Assembly: GCA_026225215.1 (NCBI GenBank)
Contig: JAMFSI010000134.1
Span: 1-47,186 of the forward strand
DNA length: 47,186 nt
Source of the DNA: Sphingomonas palustris
GTDB taxonomy: Bacteria; Pseudomonadota; Alphaproteobacteria; Sphingomonadales; Sphingomonadaceae
Reading direction: 5' to 3'
Shown here in pieces: positions 41,036-47,186 of the stretch. The notes under the pieces are model-generated. The model was given only the letters and a program-made list of their open reading frames with translations, was not told the origin of the DNA and ran no database searches. Numbering within the stretch: position 1 is the stretch's first letter; every line of letters starts with the position of its first letter. The translations under genes and the position numbers were made by a program.

Positions 41036-41713
41036 TCAATGCGCCGGCGGCGCGGGCGGTTGCTGGCCGGGCCCGCCCTCATCCTGCCCGTGATGCTCTT
41101 GCCATCTGGCGCGCATCTTCTCGTGCAAGGCCTGCATGGCGGCGCGATGTTCCTCGGGGGTCTCGATGCCGTCATGATTGGTGTCCGCCTCGTCGAACAG
41201 CGACAGCGCCGCGCGCACGAAAGCATCGCGGGTGACGAAACCGGCATGATTGGGGTCGGCGCGATGCAGGATGAGCATCACCAGGCCGTGCATTTCGTGA
41301 TGGCCTTCGCCCCAATGGCCCATGTGGCCGCCGGGATGATCGCCGCTTATGCCCGGATGGTCGGGGCCAGCCGGATGGTCCGGGCCAGGATGCTCGGCGC
41401 CGTGATCATGGCCCCGCATGTGCTCATGCGCAGCGGCAAACTCCTCACGCGAGATCTTGCCATCATGATTGGTATCGAGCCGGTCGAATATTTCGTTAAT
41501 CCGCTGGCTGTCCCGCGCCGCGCGATCGGCCTCGTCAAGCTTGCCGTCATGGTTGACATCGAGCTTGTCGAACAGGTGCTCGGCCCGTGCCTGTGCTTCC
41601 GCCCGCGTCAGGTTCTGGCCAGCCTCATGCTGTTCCTGCGCGCCAGCCGTGCCAAAAGCGGTACCTGCGACCACTAGCACCGCCGCCGAAATTCCCAAGG
41701 TCAACCGCTTCAT
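41036..41713 (-). CDS. Exported EF-hand protein with His-rich linker
   Basis: 225 residues with a signal peptide (LGISAAVLVVAGTAFGTAGAQ). Three canonical EF-hand loops: DVNHDGKLDEAD (52-63), DTNHDGKISREE (80-91) and DTNHDGIETPEE (177-188), plus a degenerate one at 153-164 (DPNHAGFV). Between them a 100-140 stretch is packed with His, Gly, Pro and Asp (HDHGAEHPG, DHPAGPDHPG, HMGHWGEGHHEMHG), a likely Zn/Cu/Ni binder. The Pro-rich tail QQPPAPPAH ends it. Likely a periplasmic calcium- and/or metal-binding protein. The start follows AAGGA. It is the first gene of EF-hand-RR-HK, and the kinase carries a similar His-rich sensor loop, suggesting one signalling system. Confidence 0.85.
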   Translation of the reverse strand: MKRLTLGISAAVLVVAGTAFGTAGAQEQHEAGQNLTRAEAQARAEHLFDKLDVNHDGKLDEADRAARDSQRINEIFDRLDTNHDGKISREEFAAAHEHMRGHDHGAEHPGPDHPAGPDHPGISGDHPGGHMGHWGEGHHEMHGLVMLILHRADPNHAGFVTRDAFVRAALSLFDEADTNHDGIETPEEHRAAMQALHEKMRARWQEHHGQDEGGPGQQPPAPPAH

Positions 41714-41739
41714 CGAGCTATCCTTATTCCCTGATCCCG

Positions 41740-41767
41740 ATCTCGCGAGAGATTGCCCATCTCGCGA
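41740..41767. promoter_or_regulatory. Direct repeats ATCTCGCGA upstream of the EF-hand operon
   Basis: ATCTCGCGA occurs at 41740-41748 and 41759-41767, start to start 19 bp, near two helical turns. OmpR-type regulators commonly bind direct repeats, so this is a candidate site for the operon's own regulator. The first copy is part of a TCTCGCGAGA palindrome. Confidence 0.4.
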
Positions 41768-41773
41768 AAATTT

Positions 41774-41847
41774 GAAGGCCGCGCCGCGCTGTAGGATTTG
41801 GGGGGGACAGGGGATCCGCACTTCACAACGCGGCCTTCGCTGTCCCC
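41774..41847 (-). promoter_or_regulatory. Two interleaved inverted repeats in the EF-hand operon leader
   Basis: On the minus strand the order is GGGGACAG, one nt, GAAGGCCGCG, 18 nt, CTGTCCCC, 19 nt, CGCGGCCTTC. The 8-bp and 10-bp stems are perfect but interleaved, so they form either a pseudoknot or mutually exclusive hairpins. They lie 60-135 nt upstream of the EF-hand start. No known riboswitch motif is recognised. Confidence 0.45.
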
Positions 41848-41953
41848 TCTATGCACCGGCTGTCGCGGGATTATGCCGGATCATCGGAGTTTTGTCGCCA
41901 TTTGTCGCGCCAATACCGTGGCATCGACGCCGATTCAAACGAGCATCAAGCGC

Positions 41954-42334
41954 TCAGGACGCGGGCGGAATGCAGAAGGTATTCATCTTGTTGCCGTCAG
42001 GGTCGCGAAAATAGGCGGCGTAAAAGCCGTTCGCCCGTAGCCCCGGAGGACCTTCGCAACTGCCGCCATGCGCCAGGGCGGCAGCATGGACCCGCTGCAC
42101 CTGGTCTTCATTGGCCGCCATCAACGCGAACATCGTGCCATTGCCGCGATTGGCCGGCGCCCCGTCATAGGGATAAGTAATGCCCAGGCTGGGGCCACCC
42201 TCGGCGAAACCCCAGCCGATCGCCGTGTCGCGGTCGAAGGTCCGCGATCCGCCGAACTCGGCCATGATCGCATCGTAAAAACGCGCGCCTCGGGCAAGGT
42301 CAGTGGTTCCAAAGGTGACGTGGGCAATCGGCAT
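41954..42334 (-). CDS. VOC (glyoxalase/bleomycin-resistance) family protein
   Basis: 126 residues with paired beta-alpha-beta-beta-beta modules: IAHVTFGTTDLARGARFYDAIMAEFGG, GPSLGITYPYDG, NRGNGTMFALMAANEDQVQRVHAAALAHGGSCEGPPG and FYAAYFRDPDGNKMNTFCI. These match the glyoxalase-like VOC group, with possible metal ligands His5 and the Asp/Asn of the last strand; the catalytic Glu of true glyoxalase I is not certain. Ribosome site GGAGAG. It is on the same strand as aminopeptidase P, but a 9-bp hairpin lies between, so it is likely a separate unit. The substrate is unknown. Confidence 0.85.
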   Translation of the reverse strand: MPIAHVTFGTTDLARGARFYDAIMAEFGGSRTFDRDTAIGWGFAEGGPSLGITYPYDGAPANRGNGTMFALMAANEDQVQRVHAAALAHGGSCEGPPGLRANGFYAAYFRDPDGNKMNTFCIPPAS

Positions 42335-42391
42335 TTTAAGCTCTCCATTTATATTTTTTCTGGCGAAAACACATGGTTATTTAAAGGAGAC

Positions 42392-42412
42392 TCTGGGGCC
42401 AGCGGCCCCAGA
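42392..42412 (-). terminator. Hairpin downstream of the aminopeptidase P gene
   Basis: TCTGGGGCC-AGC-GGCCCCAGA is a perfect 9-bp stem with a 3-nt loop, 45 bp past the pepP stop. On the minus strand it is followed by GTCTCCTTTAAAT, a short T tract, so it is probably a terminator of moderate strength. Confidence 0.6.
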
Positions 42413-42456
42413 CCCCGTTTCGTCTTCCGACGAGACGACCGGTAGTCGGCGCCGTT

Positions 42457-44286
42457 TCAGGCGATCCCGGCGTCGGAAGCCGGCAGGGGAGCACACTGCG
42501 CAACGAGCCACTCCAGCGCCGCGCCCTCGAGCCGGGACGCCAGGATCTCCCGCGCCCGGGCGTGATAGCTGTTCCACCACTCCCGCTCGTCGCTGGAAAG
42601 CAGCGCCGTATCGACTAGCCGGCGATCGATCGGTACATGCGTCAGCGTCTCGAAACCGAGAAATTCGCCCTCGGCGCCCGGCAGCACGCGCGGCTCGACC
42701 AATTGCAGGTTTTCGATGCGGATGCCGTAAGCGCCGGTCTTGTAGTAGCCTGGCTCGTTGGACAGGATCATGCCGGGCAGCAGCTCCTGGCCAGTGCCGG
42801 CCTGCCCGCCGCTGCTGCGGGCGATGCGCTGCGGGCCCTCGTGAACGGCCAGGAAGCTGCCCACCCCATGCCCGGTGCCATGCGCGTAATCGAGGCCCTG
42901 CGCCCACAAAAACTGCCTGGCCAGCGTGTCGAGCTGGCTACCATTGGTACCTTTGGGAAACACCGCGCGCGCCAGAGCGATATGGCCCTTGAGTACGCGG
43001 GTGAAGCGGTCCTTGAGTTCGGCATCGGGTTCCGCACCCTCGATCCAGACGGTGCGGGTGATATCGGTGGTGCCATCGGGATATTGCCCACCCGAATCGA
43101 CCAGATAAACGCTGCCGGGCACTAGCGGCGCGTTGGTTTCCTCGCTCACCCGGTAATGGACAATGGCGCCATTCGCGCCCGCGCCCGAGATGGTGTCGAA
43201 CGACAAGTCGCGCAGATCGCCGGTATCGCGACGAAACTGGTGGAGGCGCTCGGCGGCGGTGATCTCGTCGATCCCGCCTTGCGGCGCTGCAACCGAAAGC
43301 CAGTGGAGAAACCGCACCACCGCCGCGCCGTCACGGGCCTGGGCGGCGCGCTGCCCGGCCTGCTCAGCGGCATTCTTGCAGGCTTTGGCGAGGACCGTGG
43401 GGTCGCGGGCCTCGGTCACTTGCGCGCCAGCAGCGTTCAATGCAGCGAAGATGGCCTGGACGCAGCTGTCGGGGTCGGCGCTGACCCGCTTCCCAGCCAG
43501 TTGCGCCAAAGCGGGTGCGAAGCCATCGTGAGGAGCGATGCGGACGGCATTGCCGAGATGCGCGCGCAGTTCGGGGGTGACTTTCTCGGGCGCGATGAAC
43601 AGCGTCGCGGTACCGTCAGCTTCTGCGATGACATAGGACAGCGCGACCGGGGTGCGGGAGACATCCGCTCCGCGAATATTCAGCAGCCACGCCACCGAAT
43701 CGAGCGCGGCGATCACCACGGCATCGAGCTGGCGTTCGCTCAGCCAGGCGGACAGAGCCTCCCGCTTCGCCTGGCTGGATTCGCCGGCCAACTCGTCGTT
43801 CTGGATAAAGGCAGGCGCCAGCGAGGGGGCCGGGCGGTCGGCCCACACTGCATCCAGCGGATTGCTGTCTACGGGCACCAGTGCCGCGCCGCGTTCGGCC
43901 AGCGCTTTGGCGGTAGCCGTGACCCAGGGTTTGCCGTGCAGCCAGGGGTCGTAGCCGATGCGCGCGCCGGCACTGGCCCGCGTGCCCAACCATTGCGCCG
44001 GGCTGGTTTGCGGCACGCTTTCATACTCGTAGAACCGCCCATCGACTTGATCGCGCACTTGCAGCGTGTAGCGGCCATCGACGAAAATCGCGGCGCTATC
44101 GGCCAGCACCACCGCCGTCCCCGCCGAACCGGCAAAGCCGGTCAGCCATTCGAGGCGCTGGGCATAGCCGCCGACATATTCGCTCATATGCTCGTCGGAA
44201 ATCGGGATGACGAAGCCGTCAAGCCCGCGCGCCTTCAATTCATCACGCAGGGCTTTGATTCGGGCTTCATGCGTGTGCATCAACAT
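42457..44286 (-). CDS. M24B Xaa-Pro aminopeptidase (aminopeptidase P)
   Basis: 609 residues. Two creatinase-like N-terminal domains (EARIKALRDELKARGLDGFVIPISDEHMSEYVGGYAQRLEWLTGF and later AWLSERQLDAVVIAALDSVAWLLNIRG) precede the pita-bread catalytic domain. Its dimetal ligands are visible: Asp in YLVDSGGQY, Asp in DGTTDITRT, His in GTGHGVGSFLAVHEGP, Glu in LSNEPGYY and Glu in RIENLQLVE. It removes the N-terminal residue before proline. Its size matches the long, eukaryotic-like APP form rather than E. coli PepP (about 440), so I leave the symbol empty. Start is ATG 44286 or ATG 44280. Likely cytoplasmic. It is divergent from oligopeptidase B with repeat copy D in between, together suggesting peptide scavenging. 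Confidence 0.9.
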   Translation of the reverse strand: MLMHTHEARIKALRDELKARGLDGFVIPISDEHMSEYVGGYAQRLEWLTGFAGSAGTAVVLADSAAIFVDGRYTLQVRDQVDGRFYEYESVPQTSPAQWLGTRASAGARIGYDPWLHGKPWVTATAKALAERGAALVPVDSNPLDAVWADRPAPSLAPAFIQNDELAGESSQAKREALSAWLSERQLDAVVIAALDSVAWLLNIRGADVSRTPVALSYVIAEADGTATLFIAPEKVTPELRAHLGNAVRIAPHDGFAPALAQLAGKRVSADPDSCVQAIFAALNAAGAQVTEARDPTVLAKACKNAAEQAGQRAAQARDGAAVVRFLHWLSVAAPQGGIDEITAAERLHQFRRDTGDLRDLSFDTISGAGANGAIVHYRVSEETNAPLVPGSVYLVDSGGQYPDGTTDITRTVWIEGAEPDAELKDRFTRVLKGHIALARAVFPKGTNGSQLDTLARQFLWAQGLDYAHGTGHGVGSFLAVHEGPQRIARSSGGQAGTGQELLPGMILSNEPGYYKTGAYGIRIENLQLVEPRVLPGAEGEFLGFETLTHVPIDRRLVDTALLSSDEREWWNSYHARAREILASRLEGAALEWLVAQCAPLPASDAGIA

Positions 44287-44323
44287 GGCGACTGGTCCGG
44301 GTTGTGGGCATGGCGGCTCATCA

Positions 44324-44383
44324 TAGAGCATGATGACAAAAAGTGGGCACCGGTTTTTGTCTATCAATCATGCGATAACAAAA
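44324..44383 (+). repeat. TAGAGCATCG-type stem-loop repeat, copy D
   Basis: Outer arms GCATGAT/ATCATGC, middle GAC/GTC, inner AAAAA/TTTTT around GTGGGCACCGG. Both stems differ from copies B and C by matching changes in the two arms. Unlike B and C it lies between divergent start codons, 38 bp upstream of one and 14 bp of the other, so here it cannot be a simple gene-end terminator. Confidence 0.8.
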
Positions 44384-44396
44384 ATAAGGCCAGGCG

Positions 44397-46496
44397 ATGA
44401 CAGATGCCACCCTCACGACCGTAGCGCCGAGCGCACCTCCCGTCGCTGCCAAGCGGCCCAGTAGCGTTACCCATCACGGCATTACCGTCACTGACGATTA
44501 CGCCTGGCTACGCGATCCATCCTACCCCGAAGTGACCGATGCCACGGTACTGGCGCATCTCGAGGCCGAAAACGCCTGGTTCGAAGCGCGCATGGCAGCG
44601 CAGCAACCGGTCATCGAGAAGCTGTTCACTGAAATGCGCGGGCGCATCAAGGAAGCCGACAAATCGGTGCCGCAGAAGGATGGCGATTGGCTTTACTGGA
44701 TCGAATATGAGGAAGGCGCCGAATACAAGAAATGGTGGCGCCGCCCGGTCGGTGCGTCCGATGACGGCAGCGCCGACGAACTGATCCTCGATGAAACCAC
44801 GCTGGCCGAAGGGTTGGACTATTTCCAGCTGGGCGCGATCTCGGTGAGCAAGGACGGGCGTTTGCTCGCCTGGGCGGTGGACGACAACGGCTCGGAGCGC
44901 TTCACCGCGCGGGTCAAGGTGATCGCTACCGGCGAAGTGCTGCCTGACGAAATCCCCGGCACGCTGTCGGCACTGGTCTGGGTCGCGGGCGACAAGGCAT
45001 TGGTCTACAGCCTCGCCAACGAGAACTGGCGGACCGACAATGCCCGGCTGCATTGGCTCGGGCAGCCGCTGGCCAGCGATGTCGAACTCTATCATGAGGA
45101 TGACGAGGGCTTTCGCGTCGGCTCGTCGCTATCGGCCAACGAGCAATGGCTGATAATCGGCGCGAGCGATCACGAAACCAGCGAAGTGCGACTGATCCCC
45201 ACCGACAATCCGCTGGCGCCGCCGGTGCTGATCCGTGCGCGCCAGCCGGGCGTGGAATACGATGTCGATGAGCGCGATGGCACGCTGTTCATCCATGCCA
45301 ACGACACGCATGAGAATTTTCGCCTGGCCACGGCGCCGCTGTCCGCGCCGGGCGAATGGACCACGCTGATCGAAGGGTCGGACGAATTCTACCTCACCGG
45401 GTTCGATCTGTTCCGCGATTTCTATGTGATCGAAGGGCGCGAGCGCGGGCTCGATCATATCGAGATCCGCTATTATGATGATCCCACAAAAATCGAGCCG
45501 ATCCGCTTTCCCGAAGCCAGCTACGAAGCTTCCGTGGCCGACAACCCGGAGTGGGCAACCGACAAGCTGCGGCTCTCGTATGAAAGCATGGTCAGCCCGG
45601 CCACGGTCTACGATTACCACCTCGGCGAGCAGCGGCTAGAGGTGCTCAAGGTGCAGGAAATCCCCGCGGGCTACGACGCCACGCTATACACCACAGAGCG
45701 GCTGGAGATCGCTGCGCGCGATGGCACGCTGGTGCCGGTCAGCGTGGTCATGCGCAAGGATCGCGATACCTTAGGCGCAGCCGGCGCGCTGCATCTTTAC
45801 GGCTACGGCGCTTATGGCATCGCCATTTCGCCTGGCTTTTCCACCGCCCGCCTCAGCCTGGTCGATCGCGGCTTTGCTTATGCCATCGCCCATGTCCGCG
45901 GCGGCGACGATCTCGGTCGCGCCTGGTACAAGGCCGGCAAGCGTGAAGCCCGCCTGAACACTTTCAACGATTTCGTCGATGTAGCCCAGGCCCTGATCGC
46001 TCGCGGGCTGACCGCGCCGGGGCGGATCAGCATCGCCGGCGGTTCGGCCGGCGGCGAATTGATGGGCGCGGTGATCAATTCCGATCCGGGCCTGTGGGGC
46101 GCGGTCGTCGCGCAAGTGCCTTTCGTCGATGTGCTGGCGACGATGCTCGACGAGAGCCTGCCGCTCACCCCCGGCGAATGGCCCGAATGGGGCAATCCGA
46201 TCGAAGACCGCGCCGCCTTCGAGCTGATCCGCAGCTATTCGCCTTACGATAATGTCACGGCCCAAGCCTACCCGCCACTGATGGTCACCGCCGGGCTCAA
46301 CGATCCGCGCGTGACCTATTGGGAACCGGCAAAGTGGGTCGCCAAGCTGCGCGAGCTGAAGGTCGACCACCATGAGCTAATTTTCAAAACCCACATGGGC
46401 GCAGGCCACGGCGGCAAGTCAGGACGTTTTGAATCCTTGCGCGAAACCGCCGAGGAATTCGCCTTCATCCTGTGGCAATTGGACGTGAAGCCATAA
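44397..46496 (+). CDS. ptrB: Oligopeptidase B (S9A prolyl-oligopeptidase family)
   Basis: 699 residues. An N-terminal segment (KRPSSVTHHGITVTDDYAWLRDPSYPEV) and a beta-propeller precede the alpha/beta hydrolase domain with HLYGYGAYGIAISPGFSTARLSLVDRGFAYAIAHVRGGDDLGRAWY, catalytic Ser in ISIAGGSAGGELMGA, FVDVLATMLDESLPLTP, SYSPYDNV, Asp in AGLNDPRVTYWEPAKW and catalytic His in THMGAGHGGKSGR. The ESLPLT and GSAGG segments are of the oligopeptidase B type, which cleaves peptides after basic residues. Ribosome site AAGGCCAGG. It is divergent from aminopeptidase P, suggesting linked peptide use. No signal peptide, so cytoplasmic. Confidence 0.92.
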   Translation: MTDATLTTVAPSAPPVAAKRPSSVTHHGITVTDDYAWLRDPSYPEVTDATVLAHLEAENAWFEARMAAQQPVIEKLFTEMRGRIKEADKSVPQKDGDWLYWIEYEEGAEYKKWWRRPVGASDDGSADELILDETTLAEGLDYFQLGAISVSKDGRLLAWAVDDNGSERFTARVKVIATGEVLPDEIPGTLSALVWVAGDKALVYSLANENWRTDNARLHWLGQPLASDVELYHEDDEGFRVGSSLSANEQWLIIGASDHETSEVRLIPTDNPLAPPVLIRARQPGVEYDVDERDGTLFIHANDTHENFRLATAPLSAPGEWTTLIEGSDEFYLTGFDLFRDFYVIEGRERGLDHIEIRYYDDPTKIEPIRFPEASYEASVADNPEWATDKLRLSYESMVSPATVYDYHLGEQRLEVLKVQEIPAGYDATLYTTERLEIAARDGTLVPVSVVMRKDRDTLGAAGALHLYGYGAYGIAISPGFSTARLSLVDRGFAYAIAHVRGGDDLGRAWYKAGKREARLNTFNDFVDVAQALIARGLTAPGRISIAGGSAGGELMGAVINSDPGLWGAVVAQVPFVDVLATMLDESLPLTPGEWPEWGNPIEDRAAFELIRSYSPYDNVTAQAYPPLMVTAGLNDPRVTYWEPAKWVAKLRELKVDHHELIFKTHMGAGHGGKSGRFESLRETAEEFAFILWQLDVKP

Positions 46497-46658
46497 CAAG
46501 GGCGATTATTCCCCCTTGCTCTCACCCCTTCAGGGGAGAGATACGTAGGCTTGGCAGCGTGCTGCCTAGCCGAAGTTGAGAGGGGCACTTTCCGCCCAGC
46601 TCCCCCTCTCCCAACCCTCTCCCCTAAAGGCGAGGGCAAAAGCGACAGGCGCTTCGCC
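46497..46658 (+). repeat. REP-like intergenic region with multiple small hairpins
   Basis: Contains CCCCTTCAGGGG (about 46526-46537), GGCAGC-GT-GCTGCC (46553-46566) and CTC-rich blocks resembling the widespread CCCTCTCCC-AACCCTCTCCCC repeat (46600-46640). Such repeats are common in intergenic DNA and may end the ptrB message. There is no clear gene. Confidence 0.5.
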
Positions 46659-47057
46659 ATGAGCAACCGCTTCACCCGCAGCTTCACCGCCTTGGCCGAA
46701 CACATCGACGTCATGGGCCACGTCAACAACACCGTCTGGCTGCAATGGGTGCAGGACATCGCCACCGCCCATTGGCAAAGCGTCGCCCCGCCCGCGCATC
46801 AAGCCGCCTATGCCTGGGTAGTGACGCGCCACGAAATCGACTATCGCGGCAATATCGCTGAAGGCGACACGGTGGAAGCGGAAACCTGGATCCCCGGCCC
46901 GGCCAAAGGCGCGCGGTTCGAGCGCTGCGTCAGCTTTCGCGATCATACCGGGCGAGTGATCGTCGAGGCGCGAACGAGTTGGGCGATGATTGATCTGGCA
47001 ACACGGAGGCTGATGCGGGTGCCGGATGAAGTCTCGGCGCCGTTTTTGCAGGAGTAA
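46659..47057 (+). CDS. Hotdog-fold acyl-CoA thioesterase (YbgC-like)
   Basis: 132 residues. The hotdog fold opens with FTRSFTALAEHIDVMGHVNNTVWLQWVQDIATAHW, with the HVNN segment and Asp/His of the 4-hydroxybenzoyl-CoA thioesterase/YbgC group, and continues AYAWVVTRHEIDYRGNIAEGDTVEAETWI and VSFRDHTGRVIVEARTSWAMIDLATRR. It hydrolyses acyl-CoA thioesters; substrate unknown. The start MSNRFTRS was chosen because the upstream in-frame stretch is REP-like and low complexity. It is 162 bp after ptrB in the same direction. The 129 bp beyond it to the window end hold no gene I can support. Confidence 0.86.
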   Translation: MSNRFTRSFTALAEHIDVMGHVNNTVWLQWVQDIATAHWQSVAPPAHQAAYAWVVTRHEIDYRGNIAEGDTVEAETWIPGPAKGARFERCVSFRDHTGRVIVEARTSWAMIDLATRRLMRVPDEVSAPFLQE

Positions 47058-47186
47058 AATGGAGGTGAAGGGAATCGCAACCCTCTTCTAACAGACTGAA
47101 ATTAAATGAAATGCTGCACTGCAGCAAAAATTAAGGCCCCGCACCGTGGCCCCACTCCCTTTCCGTAAATCGGGTTTGAAGCATAA

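Noticed and set aside
41774..41847. Known metal or cobalamin riboswitch in the EF-hand leader.
   Set aside because: None of the conserved riboswitch core sequences I know is present; only the interleaved stems can be supported.
47061..47090. Sequence resembling the 3' end of a tRNA or tmRNA on the minus strand (GGGTTGCGATTCCC then CACCTCCA).
   Set aside because: The T-loop has an extra base, there is no matching 5' acceptor arm or anticodon stem within about 90 bp, and no CCA or tag ORF. At best a degenerate fragment.

Overview
The window reads as chromosomal DNA of a GC-rich alphaproteobacterium, most likely a sphingomonad (Sphingomonas/Novosphingobium type). The signs are an arginine succinyltransferase (AST) gene pair, a TonB receptor followed by a TPR-sulfotransferase, a NodT-type efflux channel, and four copies of a stem-loop repeat beginning TAGAGCATCG of a kind common in Alphaproteobacteria. 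No phage, plasmid, transposase or CRISPR genes are visible. All family assignments come from reading the translations, not from searches.

Layout. (1) 1-6.4 kb, minus strand: methionine salvage genes mtnB-mtnD, a broken Lrp/AsnC regulator interrupted by a repeat copy, a fused alpha-beta 2-oxoacid dehydrogenase E1, then astD and astA joined through a 33-codon ORF with ATGA overlaps at both ends. (2) 6.6-12.4 kb: a TetR-controlled catabolic island (TauD/TfdA dioxygenase, ketosteroid-dehydrogenase-like flavoprotein, SRPBCC protein; divergently SnoaL-like and DUF1214 proteins) with a perfect 8+8 bp inverted repeat in the divergent promoter region. (3) 12.4-23.7 kb: a putative phosphonate locus. 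An exported NPP-type phosphodiesterase and a LysR regulator lie on the minus strand. Divergent from them are a TonB receptor, a TPR-sulfotransferase, a TIGR03364-like FAD oxidoreductase, PhnX, a DUF5690-like MFS permease and a PhnZ-like HD-domain protein, mostly coupled by 4-bp overlaps.

(4) 23.8-31.8 kb, minus strand: response regulator, histidine kinase, RND pump, periplasmic adaptor and outer-membrane channel, a self-contained two-component-controlled efflux operon. (5) 31.8-34.8 kb: a 25-bp perfect inverted repeat, a small exported protein bracketed by 21-bp direct repeats, and a DcaP-like porin; the divergent promoter region holds four palindromes of the form TGAAA-N4-TTTCA. (6) 34.8-38.7 kb: a membrane GGDEF-EAL protein, a pyridoxamine-phosphate-oxidase-fold protein and a GST, bounded by two inverted copies of the stem-loop repeat. 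(7) 38.7-41.8 kb, minus strand: EF-hand/His-rich exported protein, response regulator, 18-codon leader ORF built from a 15-bp tandem repeat, and a histidine kinase whose sensor is also His-rich. (8) 42-47.2 kb: VOC protein, aminopeptidase P, oligopeptidase B and a hotdog thioesterase.

The strongest candidate for an under-described system is the phosphonate locus, which appears to run from outer-membrane uptake to C-P bond cleavage without the usual ABC importer or PhnW aminotransferase. Next are the operator array at 32.6-32.8 kb and the EF-hand/His-rich two-component operon.
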